From contig JAILPD010000121.1 of assembly GCA_024690445.1 (NCBI GenBank), forward strand, positions 1 to 23,537: a DNA stretch of 23,537 nucleotides. Direction: 5' to 3'. This DNA comes from Acholeplasmatales bacterium. GTDB lineage: Bacteria > Bacillota_I > Bacilli_A > Acholeplasmatales > Anaeroplasmataceae. Positions 8,642 to 18,583 of the stretch are shown here, piece after piece (the stretch's first letter is position 1; every line of letters begins with the position of its first letter). Under the pieces are notes generated by a model, which saw only the letters and a program-made list of their open reading frames with translations, was not told where the DNA came from and searched no databases. The position numbers and the translations under genes were made by a program.

Positions 8642-9571
8642 TTATTCCCCCTTATTAGATGCTTTTTTATCAACCTTAGAAACGAATTCTTCAGCTGAAT
8701 TGTGTCCTAAAAGCTTAAGCTTTTCATTCATAGCCGCAGATTCAACTAATAATGAAACTGTACGACCTGGTAATACTGGGATAGTAACCTTAGATATTTC
8801 AGTATTAAAATATTTAATCTTTTCATTATCTAATCCTAATCTATCATAATATTTACCTTCGTCCCACTTTTCAAGTTCAACTACTAATCTAATATTTTTT
8901 CTTTCTCTATATGAAGAAGCACCAAACATATTAATTACATCAACAATACCAATACCTCTAATTTCCATAAATCTCTTTAGAATATCAGGAGATGTACCAA
9001 TAAGATTTCCTGGTTCCTTTTCCATAATCATTACTAAATCATCGGCAATTAGCTGATGACCTCTTCTGATTAATTCTAGGGCTGTTTCTGATTTACCGAT
9101 TCCACTCTTACCAATAATTAGAGTACCCATACCATTAATGTCCATTAATGTTCCATGAACAGAAAGCTTTTCAGCGAATTTTTCTTGTAAATATGTATAT
9201 ATTTTAGATGAAGTATTTGAAGTTCTTAAATAGCTTCTTAAAATAGGTACCTCATATTTTTCAGCATATTTAATGAATAATTCATCAATCTTTACTCTTT
9301 CTGAAAATACGATACAGGGTGGATTTAGCTCAAATATCTTTTCAACATTTTTAGCCTTAACATTATCTGATAATGTTTCTAGGAATGAAGCATCCTTACT
9401 ACCAATTAGTAATACTCTTTTACTTTCAAAAAAGTCAAAGAATCCAGCAAATTCAAGACCTGGTCTTGAAATTTCATCCTCAGTAATTTTATTATCTAAG
9501 CCCTTTTCACCAGCAATAAGCTCAAAATTATTATCATTTTTAAATTTAGCAATAGAAATATACTCTTCCAT
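8642..9571 (-). CDS. hprK: HPr kinase/phosphorylase
   Basis: Cytoplasmic bifunctional enzyme that phosphorylates HPr and Crh on Ser46 and removes the phosphate by phosphorolysis, the switch for carbon catabolite repression in Bacillota. Length is 309 aa, as usual. All hallmarks are present: VHG with His139, Walker A GKSGIGKS (154-161), the catalytic pair Asp177-Asp178 in LIADD, and the family signature EIRGIGIVDV (203-212) before the phosphorolysis region. The N-terminal domain (1-130) is the usual non-catalytic one. GGAGGG lies only 3 bases from the ATG, unusually close. The gene follows the 178-aa membrane protein by 10 bases and precedes lgt::ppaX by 1 base. Its likely local partner, a Crh-like protein, is encoded 6 kb away at 15825-16112. 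Confidence 0.97.
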   Translation of the reverse strand: MEEYISIAKFKNDNNFELIAGEKGLDNKITEDEISRPGLEFAGFFDFFESKRVLLIGSKDASFLETLSDNVKAKNVEKIFELNPPCIVFSERVKIDELFIKYAEKYEVPILRSYLRTSNTSSKIYTYLQEKFAEKLSVHGTLMDINGMGTLIIGKSGIGKSETALELIRRGHQLIADDLVMIMEKEPGNLIGTSPDILKRFMEIRGIGIVDVINMFGASSYRERKNIRLVVELEKWDEGKYYDRLGLDNEKIKYFNTEISKVTIPVLPGRTVSLLVESAAMNEKLKLLGHNSAEEFVSKVDKKASNKGE

Positions 9572-9581
9572 ATTCCCTCCA

Positions 9582-10118
9582 TCATTTTAAAAGTTTTCTT
9601 GATACATAAGATGCACATAAATCAGATACTATAACAGTCACAAATAACCATATCATAGGATCATATAATTTAAATACAATTGTATTTATAAGTGCAAATA
9701 CGAAAAACTTTAATATTATTAACATAATCTTAACTGCAAGATATATTTTATCATATAAAAACCTTAAATAATCAATTGAACCTGTAATAACAAATCCAAG
9801 TGCAATTGAAAGTCCTGAAAACATTAGTGGAAAATATCCAGTATTTTGTAAAAATGAGAATGTTATACCAAACATTACTAAAACAAAGAAAAATGATATT
9901 GCAAATTCACTAATGTATCTACAAAAATATAATAATACTAATTTAAATGATAATTTCTTTTTAATGAAATCTCCATTTTCAATACCAGCATTAATTATTT
10001 CTTTTAAATCTCTTAAGGTATTCTTTTCTTCTTCAGTTAATTTACCTGATTCTATTTGTTCATCAATTTCTTTTAACAAATCCTCAGGATTCCCTTTTTT
10101 GTTTTTAGGCTTAGGCAT
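9582..10118 (-). CDS. Multi-pass membrane protein of unknown function (178 aa)
   Basis: The first 60 residues are charged and helical (KEIDEQIESGKLTEEEKNTL), probably a cytoplasmic coiled-coil-like tail. Four hydrophobic helices follow at roughly 62-90, 93-113, 122-146 and 149-170, and the C-terminus is short and basic. I see no catalytic motif. In Bacillus the uvrA-to-hprK interval holds small yvl genes, among them the membrane protein YvlD; this gene has the same position, but I cannot show homology. It begins 19 bases after uvrA, with GGTGAT close to the ATG, and ends 10 bases before hprK. It ends in TGA, the only TGA stop I noted, which shows UGA is probably a stop here. Confidence 0.8.
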   Translation of the reverse strand: MPKPKNKKGNPEDLLKEIDEQIESGKLTEEEKNTLRDLKEIINAGIENGDFIKKKLSFKLVLLYFCRYISEFAISFFFVLVMFGITFSFLQNTGYFPLMFSGLSIALGFVITGSIDYLRFLYDKIYLAVKIMLIILKFFVFALINTIVFKLYDPMIWLFVTVIVSDLCASYVSRKLLK

Positions 10119-10137
10119 AATATCACCAATCCTTAAA

Positions 10138-12951
10138 TTATTTATTCAATACAGTCCTCAAATACTTTCCTGTATATGAATTTTCACATTTAGCAATGTC
10201 TTCAGGAGTACCAGTAGCGACAACCGTACCACCCTTATCTCCACCATCAGGTCCCATATCAATGATATAATCAGCTAATTTAATAACATCTAAGTTGTGT
10301 TCAATTATTATTACAGTTGCTCCTGTATCAGCAATTCTATTAATAACCTTCATTAGCTTTTTAATATCATCAGTATGTAAACCAGTTGTTGGTTCATCCA
10401 TTACATATAATGTCTTATCATTTATTTTTGAATGAAGCTCATATGCTAATTTGACACGTTGAGCCTCACCACCTGATAATTCAGTAGATGATTGACCAAG
10501 CTTAATATAGCCAAGTCCTACATCATATATTGTTTGAAGTTTTGATTTAATCTTTGGAATTGAATCAAAGAATTCTAAAGCTTCTTCAACTCTCATATCT
10601 AATACGTCAGCGATATTCTTTCCCTTAAATTTAATTTCAAGAGTTTCTGACATATATCTTTTACCCTTACATACCTCACAAGGTACATATACATCTGGCA
10701 AGAATTGCATAGAGATTCTCTTTACACCATCTCCACCACAAGCCTCACATCTTCCACCTTTAGAATTAAATGAGAATTTACCTTTATCATAACCCTTTAC
10801 TTTAGCATCATTTGTTTGAGCAAATAATTCTCTAATATCATCAAATACACCTGTGTATGTTGCAGGGTTTGATCTAGGAGTTCTACCAATAGGCTGTTGA
10901 GAAACATGAATTATCTTTTCAAAATCACTAGCACCTTCAATTTTTTCTACTTTACCAGGTACAGTCTTTTTAGATTTATATAGCTTAGACCATAAATTCT
11001 TATATAAGACTTCATTTACTAATGATGATTTACCAGAACCAGATACACCAGTAACTACAGTAACAACACCCTTAGGAATTTTTACACTAACCTTTTTAAG
11101 ATTATTAGCCTCAGCTCCAATAACACTTATATAGCCATTTTTAGCCTTTCTTCTTTCCTTTGGAACTGGAATACTTAAAGTACCATTTAAATATTTACCT
11201 GTTAAGCTATTTGGATTCTTCATAACCTCTTCAGGTGTACCTTGGGCAACAACCTCACCGCCATGAACACCAGCTAAAGGTCCAATATCAACTAAATAAT
11301 CGCAATTTAGCATTGTTTCTTCATCATGTTCAACAACGATTAATGTATTACCTAAATCTCTCATTTCCTTTAGTGTATTTATTAATCTCATATTATCTCT
11401 TTGATGAAGACCAATTGATGGTTCATCTAATACATATAATACACCAGTTAATTGAGAACCAATTTGAGTAGCCAATCTAATACGCTGAGATTCACCACCA
11501 GATAAAGTATCTGCGCTTCTTCCTAATGTTAAATATTCAAGACCAACAGATATTAAGAAATGTAATCTATCTGTTATTTCTTTAATTGCAAGTCTAGCAA
11601 TTTCTGCTTTTTCTTTAGATAACTTTAAATTCTTAAACCAATCATAAAGCTTATCAATTGGCATATCACATACATCTGCTAGATTCTTATCATTAATGAA
11701 AATATTTAAAACTGAATCATTTAATCTCTTTCCATTACAAACCTCACACTTATTTTCAACCATGAAGTTTTCAATCCATTCTCTAATCCAATCAGATTGA
11801 GTTTCATTATATCTTCTTTGGAACATTGGAACTATTCCTTCAAAGAAATCCTTTTTATCATGGTTTCTACCAGATGTAGATTTTAATTTATATTCAATTA
11901 ATTCATTAGAACCATATAATACTATTTTCTTTTTTGAATCAGGTAATTCATTAAAAGGTACATTTAAATCAATCTTATAATGATTACATGTTTGTTCTAA
12001 AATTGCCTTACTTAAATTACCATCTTCTTGATTTTTATAAGGAATAACACATCCATTATTAATTGATTTAGATCCATCAATAATTAAATCAGGTGATATT
12101 GATAATTTTTTACCTAAACCATTACATTCAGGACATGCTCCAAGTGGTGAATTAAATGAGAATAATCTAGGCTCTAAATTAGCAAGTGAATAACCACATT
12201 CAGGACATGCAAATTTAGTAGAATAGAATTCTTCCTTATCATCTACATATAAAACACAATATCCATCAGATTCTTTTACTGCAAGCTCAACAGCGTCAAA
12301 TACTCTTGATCTTACACCTTCTTTTTTTACTAATCTTTCAAGTACAACATAGATATTATGTTTCTTAGTTCTTTCTAACTGAGGAGCATTTTCAATTTCA
12401 ATCATCTCTCCATCTACTAACGCTCTAACATAGCCAGCCTTTAAATATTTTTCAAATACAGCCTTATGTTCTCCCTTTTGTCTAAACACAACAGGGGCTG
12501 TAATATATAATCTTTTGCCATCCTCATGTTCCATTATTCTATCTACAATTTGATCAATTGATAAAGATGAAATAGGAATATGATGAGTAGGACAATATGG
12601 AGTACCTACTCTAGCAAATAATACTCTTAAATAATCATGAATCTCAGTAACTGTACCTACAGTAGATCTAGGGTTATGAGATGCACTCTTTTGATCAATT
12701 GAGATTGCAGGTGATAAACCATCAATTGAATCAACATCTGGCTTTTCATTTCCACCAATGAATTGTCTTGCAAAAGATGATAATGATTCAACGAATCTTC
12801 TTTGACCTTCTTGATAAATAGTATCAAATGCTAAAGATGATTTGCCAGAACCAGATACACCAGTCATTACTATTAACTTATTCTTAGGTAGAGTAATATC
12901 AATATTTTTTAAATTGTTTTCTCTAGCACCTTTAACAACTATTTTATCCAT
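10138..12951 (-). CDS. uvrA: UvrA, excinuclease ABC damage-recognition ATPase
   Basis: Subunit A of the nucleotide excision repair complex; it finds bulky lesions as a dimer and loads UvrB. At 937 aa it is full length. It has two ABC ATPase modules: Walker A GVSGSGKSS at 31-39 and again near 640, each with a signature segment (TLSGGESQRIRLA and ELSGGEAQRVKLA) and Walker B (VLDEPSIGLH, VMDEPTTGLH). Zinc-binding cysteines are seen as CPECG and CPECNGLG (about 249-280) and CEACGGDG and CEVCKGK (about 733-765). GGAAGGA lies 6 bases before the ATG. It is third in the operon, 18 bases after a membrane-protein gene. uvrB is not in this window. Confidence 0.98.
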   Translation of the reverse strand: MDKIVVKGARENNLKNIDITLPKNKLIVMTGVSGSGKSSLAFDTIYQEGQRRFVESLSSFARQFIGGNEKPDVDSIDGLSPAISIDQKSASHNPRSTVGTVTEIHDYLRVLFARVGTPYCPTHHIPISSLSIDQIVDRIMEHEDGKRLYITAPVVFRQKGEHKAVFEKYLKAGYVRALVDGEMIEIENAPQLERTKKHNIYVVLERLVKKEGVRSRVFDAVELAVKESDGYCVLYVDDKEEFYSTKFACPECGYSLANLEPRLFSFNSPLGACPECNGLGKKLSISPDLIIDGSKSINNGCVIPYKNQEDGNLSKAILEQTCNHYKIDLNVPFNELPDSKKKIVLYGSNELIEYKLKSTSGRNHDKKDFFEGIVPMFQRRYNETQSDWIREWIENFMVENKCEVCNGKRLNDSVLNIFINDKNLADVCDMPIDKLYDWFKNLKLSKEKAEIARLAIKEITDRLHFLISVGLEYLTLGRSADTLSGGESQRIRLATQIGSQLTGVLYVLDEPSIGLHQRDNMRLINTLKEMRDLGNTLIVVEHDEETMLNCDYLVDIGPLAGVHGGEVVAQGTPEEVMKNPNSLTGKYLNGTLSIPVPKERRKAKNGYISVIGAEANNLKKVSVKIPKGVVTVVTGVSGSGKSSLVNEVLYKNLWSKLYKSKKTVPGKVEKIEGASDFEKIIHVSQQPIGRTPRSNPATYTGVFDDIRELFAQTNDAKVKGYDKGKFSFNSKGGRCEACGGDGVKRISMQFLPDVYVPCEVCKGKRYMSETLEIKFKGKNIADVLDMRVEEALEFFDSIPKIKSKLQTIYDVGLGYIKLGQSSTELSGGEAQRVKLAYELHSKINDKTLYVMDEPTTGLHTDDIKKLMKVINRIADTGATVIIIEHNLDVIKLADYIIDMGPDGGDKGGTVVATGTPEDIAKCENSYTGKYLRTVLNK

Positions 12952-12969
12952 AATAAATCCTTCCTAATT

Positions 12970-13448
12970 TTATAAACCTAATTTACTTAAATCCTTTTTA
13001 TTAACATGCTTTAATACAAAGCTATTATCATTTAAGAAAGCTATTAATTCTTCTTTTCCATAAAAATAATAAGTTAATGATGGTAAAAAATACCACATTT
13101 TTTCAACAACTACAAATTCATATAAAAATATAAATCTTTTAGCTCTTATTGATTTGATATCATCTTCTTTGATAAAGAATACACCATTAGAAATCTTATT
13201 ATTTTTATATTCTAGCTTATTTTTGTCATAAAGCTTTATCATTCCAAAGGCAATAAAAGAAAGAAATATAAATACACCAAATAATATAAGAAAAGCTACT
13301 CCAATATTAATCCATATATCAATTCCTTTAATTATACCATTTACATAATTAACTGTTAAAAATATAGACCAAACTATCACTTCAATTGGTAATATAAAAG
13401 CTAGTGTTATAGATAAGCCAAACTTAAACATATAATTTCTTTTTTTCA

Positions 13449-13449
<1 letters not shown>
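12970..13449 (-). CDS. Small membrane protein with cytoplasmic tail (159 aa)
   Basis: No family recognised. Two hydrophobic helices (about 9-35 and 46-72) form a hairpin, followed by about 85 residues rich in aromatic and basic amino acids (KNNKISNGVFFIKEDDIKSI, then FIFLYEFVVVEKMWYFLPS). This is a pattern seen in small bacterial PH-like membrane proteins, though I cannot confirm that. Its start codon overlaps the ligA stop as TAATG, so translation is probably coupled to ligA. It ends 18 bases before uvrA. A role in DNA repair cannot be deduced from position alone. Confidence 0.78.
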
Positions 13450-15446
<1,997 letters not shown>

Positions 15447-15454
15447 TCATTAAG

Positions 15455-15463
15455 ATTATATCA
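15455..15463 (-). promoter_or_regulatory. Extended -10 promoter of the ligA-to-whiA operon
   Basis: The minus strand reads TGATATAAT, a perfect extended -10 element. No good -35 is visible at the right distance, as is common for extended -10 promoters. The inferred start site near 15447 gives a leader of about 25 bases and agrees with the ligA start at 15422. No other clear promoter is seen down to whiA. Confidence 0.75.
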
Positions 15464-15485
15464 TAAAAACTAATGTTTTTATAGT

Positions 15486-15514
15486 AAAAAAAAGTGGCAT
15501 TTCACAAACGCCAC
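15486..15514 (-). terminator. Terminator of the 75-aa membrane protein gene
   Basis: Stem GTGGC / GCCAC (15494-15498 with 15510-15514), continued after one mismatch by TTT/AAA, is followed on the minus strand by eight T (15486-15493). It begins immediately after the TAG stop and separates this gene from the ligA promoter. Confidence 0.9.
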
Positions 15515-15742
15515 CTATTCTTCATCATTATTCTTCTTTTTCTTATTCTCTTGTATTTTAAAAAGTATCGCTACAACTAAGCATCCTATAGTTGGTATAG
15601 ACCAAATTACAATTCTTGCAATAATTTGCTTTTCAAGTGGAGTTTCACCTTCAACATAATTAAGCCATGCTAAAAGTGTAAATATTACACCTGCAATAAA
15701 AAACATTATACAAGCTAAAAACATTAAATTAGATCTTTTCAT
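15515..15742 (-). CDS. Small two-helix membrane protein (75 aa)
   Basis: No family recognised. Two hydrophobic helices (about 5-28 and 41-62) are joined by a short polar loop, with a highly charged C-terminal tail (KIQENKKKKNNDEE) expected in the cytoplasm. The ATG at 15742 is chosen over a TTG 15 bases earlier because TGAGG lies 9 bases before it. It is a single-gene unit with its own promoter and terminator, between the Crh-like gene and ligA. Confidence 0.75.
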   Translation of the reverse strand: MKRSNLMFLACIMFFIAGVIFTLLAWLNYVEGETPLEKQIIARIVIWSIPTIGCLVVAILFKIQENKKKKNNDEE

Positions 15743-15762
15743 TTTTAGATACCTCAATAAGA

Positions 15763-15791
15763 ATTATACAACGAATAATTCTCATTTTAAA
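15763..15791 (-). promoter_or_regulatory. Promoter of the 75-aa membrane protein gene
   Basis: A consensus -10 TATAAT (15763-15768, minus strand) lies 17 bases from a weak -35 TTTAAA (15786-15791). The leader would be only about 15 bases, containing the GAGG site. The -35 touches the U-tract of the preceding terminator. Confidence 0.55.
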
Positions 15792-15818
15792 GAAAAAGAA
15801 AAAGCTGCATAAGCAGCC
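15792..15818 (-). terminator. Terminator of the Crh-like gene
   Basis: Stem GCTGC / GCAGC (15804-15808 with 15813-15817) with a 4-base loop is followed on the minus strand by TTTTTCTTTTT. It starts 8 bases after the stop codon. Confidence 0.9.
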
Positions 15819-15824
15819 CATCTA

Positions 15825-16112
15825 TTAGTTAGAATACTTTTCGATTAACTTCTCGATTTTCTTCTTAATATCAAATGAAGCATAATCCTCATCTTCACCA
15901 ATTAACTTTAAATGAATTGACTTGCTTTGATTTGACATTGCAGCAACTACACCTAAATATGACTTTAAGTCTACTTGTCCTTCAACCTTATTTTCTGATT
16001 CAATAACGATTAGAACATCAGATGCATAACTTGCTGCTAATCTATTTAATTCTGTTGCAAAACCTAACTTACTATATACTACTTCATTACATTCAATTTT
16101 AACTTCTCTCAT
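15825..16112 (-). CDS. Crh-like HPr-fold protein lacking the PTS histidine
   Basis: HPr superfamily protein, 95 aa. The segment VDLKSYLGVV (47-56) matches the HPr Ser46 region (VNLKSIMGVM in Bacillus), so Ser51 is the expected HprK phosphorylation site. An ungapped alignment from residue 15 to the ASYASDV stretch (27-33) puts Lys15 exactly where HPr has the catalytic His15, and the GLHARPA motif is absent. The only histidine is His67. It therefore should not carry PTS phosphate, like Bacillus Crh, where the histidine is Gln. The chain is about 5 residues longer than HPr between strands 2 and the Ser46 helix, plus a short tail. GGGAGG lies 8 bases before the ATG. It is monocistronic with a strong promoter and a cre-like site upstream. 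The HPr-fold call is good; a CcpA-corepressor role is inferred. Confidence 0.8.
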   Translation of the reverse strand: MREVKIECNEVVYSKLGFATELNRLAASYASDVLIVIESENKVEGQVDLKSYLGVVAAMSNQSKSIHLKLIGEDEDYASFDIKKKIEKLIEKYSN

Positions 16113-16145
16113 AATAAATACCTCCCTATTAATGTTTACAGCTAT

Positions 16146-16174
16146 ATTTTAGTCCCATTTTTTTAGATTGTTAA
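16146..16174 (-). promoter_or_regulatory. Promoter of the Crh-like gene
   Basis: On the minus strand, -35 TTAACA (16169-16174) and -10 TAAAAT (16146-16151) are each five of six to consensus, with 17-base spacing. The leader would be about 27 bases with GGGAGG near its end. Confidence 0.75.
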
Positions 16175-16178
16175 CATT

Positions 16179-16210
16179 ATGAAAGCATTATCAATGAAAG
16201 AAAGCGTTAT
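16179..16210. promoter_or_regulatory. cre-like operator pair between the Crh-like and MATE genes
   Basis: TGAAAGCATTATCA (16180-16193) matches the Bacillus cre consensus TGWAANCGNTNWCA at every defined position except one (A for the central G). An 11-base near-copy follows: GAAAGCATTAT (16181-16191) and GAAAGCGTTAT (16200-16210) differ at that one base, the second keeping the central CG but losing the right flank. The first site lies 5 bases upstream of the -35 of the Crh-like gene and about 33 bases upstream of the MATE -35. Binding by CcpA is inferred; no ccpA gene is in the window. Confidence 0.5.
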
Positions 16211-16225
16211 ATTTTCATAAATTAA

Positions 16226-16254
16226 TTACAATAACATACATTGGGTAGTATAAT
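16226..16254 (+). promoter_or_regulatory. Promoter of the MATE transporter gene
   Basis: A consensus -10 TATAAT (16249-16254) has a weak TTACAA (16226-16231) 17 bases upstream. The leader would be only about 12 bases to the ATG at 16273. Confidence 0.6.
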
Positions 16255-16272
16255 CACAATTGAGATGATAAT

Positions 16273-17634
16273 ATGAAGGATATGGACATGACAAGTGGGA
16301 ATTTTTGGAAAAAAATTCTCATATTTACAATTCCAATTATGCTAAGTAGCGTCCTACAGCTATTATTTAATACAGTCGATATGATTGTAATAGGACAATT
16401 TGCAGGTGATGCTTCACTTGCTGCTGTTGGTTCTACTTCAGCTTTAATAAATTTAATAGTAAACCTATTCATTGGTGTTTCAATAGGTGCCAATGTTGTT
16501 GTTTCAAAAGCCGTTGGACAAGGTAGTGAGGAAAAAGCTCAAAGAGCTGTTCATACAGCTATCCTATTTAGTTTTATAGCTGGGGCTATATTAATTGTTT
16601 TTGGTATTTTAACAGCAAGAATATGGCTTGAATTAATGGGAACAACTCCTGAATCAATCGATAAAGCAACAACATACTTACAAATTTATTTTGCCGGTTC
16701 TATTTTTAACATGGTTTATAATTTTGGTGCTTCTATTTTAAAATCAGTAGGAGAAACTAAAAGACCACTATATTATTTATTACTAGCAGGTGTTATTAAT
16801 GCCTTATTAAATCTACTATTTGTTATTTCATTTAATATGGATGTTGCTGGTGTTGCTACTGCGACAATTATAGCTCAAGGTGTATCTGCAGTATTAATAA
16901 TCATTTATTTAATGAAAAGACCAGGATATGTTAATTTAAAATTAAGAAAATTAAGAATACACTCTAAGGAATTAATTCAAATGATATTAATTGGATTACC
17001 TGCTGGTATTCAAAGCTGCTTAATATCATTTAGTAATGTATTTATACAATCAGCAGTTAATTCATTTGGTTCAACTACAATAGTATCTGGAAACACAGCA
17101 TCAGCTAATATAGAAGGCTTTATTTGGGTTTCAATGAATTCATTCTATCAAGCTGCTATAGCATTTACAGGACAAAACTATGGAGCGAACAAAATAAAAA
17201 ATAGTAAAAAGATATTATTAATATGTATGCTATATACATTAATCACAGGATTAGTATTAGGTGGTGGTGCATATTTATTACGAATACCACTTATAAATCT
17301 ATATACTTCTGGTGAGGCAGTTAAATATGCAGAAATAAGAATAACTATAATATGCTTATCATACTTCCTATGTGGTTTAATGGATTTACCAGTTGGTTCA
17401 ATGAGAGGACTTGGAAATTCAGTGACTCCAATGATAGTATCTATCATGGGAATGGTTGTATTTAGAATAATTTGGATATCTACTGTTTTCCAATATAATC
17501 ATGAGCTTTGGTTATTGTATATTTCATATCCTATATCTTGGATATTAACTGAGGTAGTGCATTATGTATGCTTCATAATTACTTATAAGAAAAGAATTAA
17601 ACAATCTGAACTAAAAGAAAAGATGGCTTACTAA
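16273..17634 (+). CDS. MATE family multidrug/organic cation efflux transporter
   Basis: Integral membrane antiporter, 453 aa, with twelve predicted helices in two similar halves. The N-terminal region WKKILIFTIPIMLSSVLQLLFNTVDMIVIGQFAG is the classic MATE opening, and GANVVVSKAVGQ (near 78) and the second-half counterpart QAAIAFTGQNYGANK (about 295-310) carry the family's GQ...A motif. It exports drugs or metabolites in exchange for Na+ or H+; the substrate cannot be read from sequence. GAGATGAT gives a weak ribosome binding site for the first ATG. Met6, preceded by AAGG, is a possible alternative start. It is divergent from the Crh-like gene and convergent with the esterase gene, its stop lying inside a shared terminator. 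Confidence 0.93.
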   Translation: MKDMDMTSGNFWKKILIFTIPIMLSSVLQLLFNTVDMIVIGQFAGDASLAAVGSTSALINLIVNLFIGVSIGANVVVSKAVGQGSEEKAQRAVHTAILFSFIAGAILIVFGILTARIWLELMGTTPESIDKATTYLQIYFAGSIFNMVYNFGASILKSVGETKRPLYYLLLAGVINALLNLLFVISFNMDVAGVATATIIAQGVSAVLIIIYLMKRPGYVNLKLRKLRIHSKELIQMILIGLPAGIQSCLISFSNVFIQSAVNSFGSTTIVSGNTASANIEGFIWVSMNSFYQAAIAFTGQNYGANKIKNSKKILLICMLYTLITGLVLGGGAYLLRIPLINLYTSGEAVKYAEIRITIICLSYFLCGLMDLPVGSMRGLGNSVTPMIVSIMGMVVFRIIWISTVFQYNHELWLLYISYPISWILTEVVHYVCFIITYKKRIKQSELKEKMAY

Positions 17635-17653
17635 AGCCATCTTATTTGTTTTT
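17620..17653. terminator. Bidirectional terminator containing both convergent stop codons
   Basis: A perfect 10-bp stem AAGATGGCTT / AAGCCATCTT with loop ACTA (17620-17643) is followed by TTTGTTTTT on the plus strand and by TTTCTTTT on the minus strand. The MATE stop (17632-17634) and most of the esterase stop (17642-17644) fall within the hairpin. Confidence 0.92.
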
Positions 17654-18541
17654 ATTATAGAATTTGCTTATTCTATTCCAGCAATCATTACATTCCTTTA
17701 ATTCATCATCATGAGTATAAAAATCATGCCACATTAAAGGATATAAATATAGTTCAGATTTTTCTTGATCTAGCTTATCATATAAAGATAATGAATCTGA
17801 TAATAACATTTCTGTTTTAGCAACATTAATCATAATAGGTGGATAGCCAGTCATATCAAATTCTAGTGGGAACATATATTTATCGTGATTTCCCTCATAA
17901 GGATCTGGTAAAATATCTCCACTTAAAGAACCAAATAAAATATCTTCTGTCATATTTTCTCTATATGATTTTCCTTCACATTTATAATCAGTCCAAGGAG
18001 ATGCTAAAATAACACACTTAGGTAATTCAACATTGTTATCCTTTAAATATTCTAATAAACCAAGTGCTAAATTACCACCAGCAGATTGACCAGCTAATAC
18101 AATATTTTTATATTTAGTATTCAAATATAAATAAGCATTATATGCATTTAATAATGCCTCCATATGACTACCTTGACTTGCAACCTTATAATCTGGCAAT
18201 AAAACATCTGAATCTCCAATATATTTAGAATATAAAGTAGCACCATGAATATTATTTTGACTTACAGGAAGAACATAACCTCCACCATGTAGCATTAATA
18301 CTACGGTATCATTAACCTTATCTTTTTTCTTAAAATAATAGTTTTTTACATTATCGATTAGTTTGATTTCTAAATCAAAGTTCTTCATAGGCTCTAAGAA
18401 ATTAAGACTTGGTCTTGTATATTTATAACCTTTCAATTGTAATAATATAGGATTTGTATTGCAAGCTCTTATTCTCTTCAATCCTTCATAATAAATATTT
18501 GAAGCTTCCCTTGAAATATCTGTAATATTAAATATAGGCAT
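17642..18541 (-). CDS. Alpha/beta hydrolase of the hormone-sensitive-lipase type (esterase)
   Basis: Cytoplasmic esterase/lipase, 299 aa, without a signal peptide. The HSL-family oxyanion motif HGGG is at 85-88. The nucleophile elbow GQSAG (151-155) places the catalytic Ser153; the usual motif is GDSAG, so Gln replaces Asp. The acid is probably Glu244 in AKTEMLLSDS, and the base His272 in WHDFY. Members hydrolyse short-chain or acetyl esters; the true substrate is unknown, and deacetylation of sugar or drug esters is possible. AAAGGAGG lies 5 bases before the ATG. Upstream, a strong terminator separates it from the CBM20 gene, so the two are not an obvious operon and I see no strong promoter of its own. 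Confidence 0.88.
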   Translation of the reverse strand: MPIFNITDISREASNIYYEGLKRIRACNTNPILLQLKGYKYTRPSLNFLEPMKNFDLEIKLIDNVKNYYFKKKDKVNDTVVLMLHGGGYVLPVSQNNIHGATLYSKYIGDSDVLLPDYKVASQGSHMEALLNAYNAYLYLNTKYKNIVLAGQSAGGNLALGLLEYLKDNNVELPKCVILASPWTDYKCEGKSYRENMTEDILFGSLSGDILPDPYEGNHDKYMFPLEFDMTGYPPIMINVAKTEMLLSDSLSLYDKLDQEKSELYLYPLMWHDFYTHDDELKECNDCWNRISKFYNKNK

Positions 18542-18555
18542 ATAGGCCTCCTTTC

Positions 18556-18582
18556 AAAAATAAAACTGTCAATTGACAGTTT
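18556..18582 (-). terminator. Terminator of the CBM20 gene
   Basis: A perfect inverted repeat AAACTGTC / GACAGTTT around AATT (18563-18582) is followed on the minus strand by TATTTTTG. It starts 1 base after the stop codon and lies just before the esterase ribosome binding site. As a 20-base palindrome it could also be an operator. Confidence 0.8.
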
Positions 18583-18583
18583 A

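Noticed and set aside
8641..8673. Longer start for lgt::ppaX (11 extra residues, MIKKHLIRGNN)
   Set aside because: It would overlap hprK by 32 bases and has no ribosome binding site, whereas the ATG at 8640 has AAGGGGG at 6 bases and begins as Lgt proteins do.
9582..9584. Mycoplasma-type UGA=Trp code
   Set aside because: All long genes are open under the standard code, tryptophan is UGG throughout, and one gene ends with TGA just before the hprK ribosome binding site.
16254..16493. Minus-strand open frame antisense to the start of the MATE gene
   Set aside because: The MATE frame has clear family motifs and the antisense frame has no supporting signal; the same applies to antisense frames within uvrA, ligA, hprK and tcdA.
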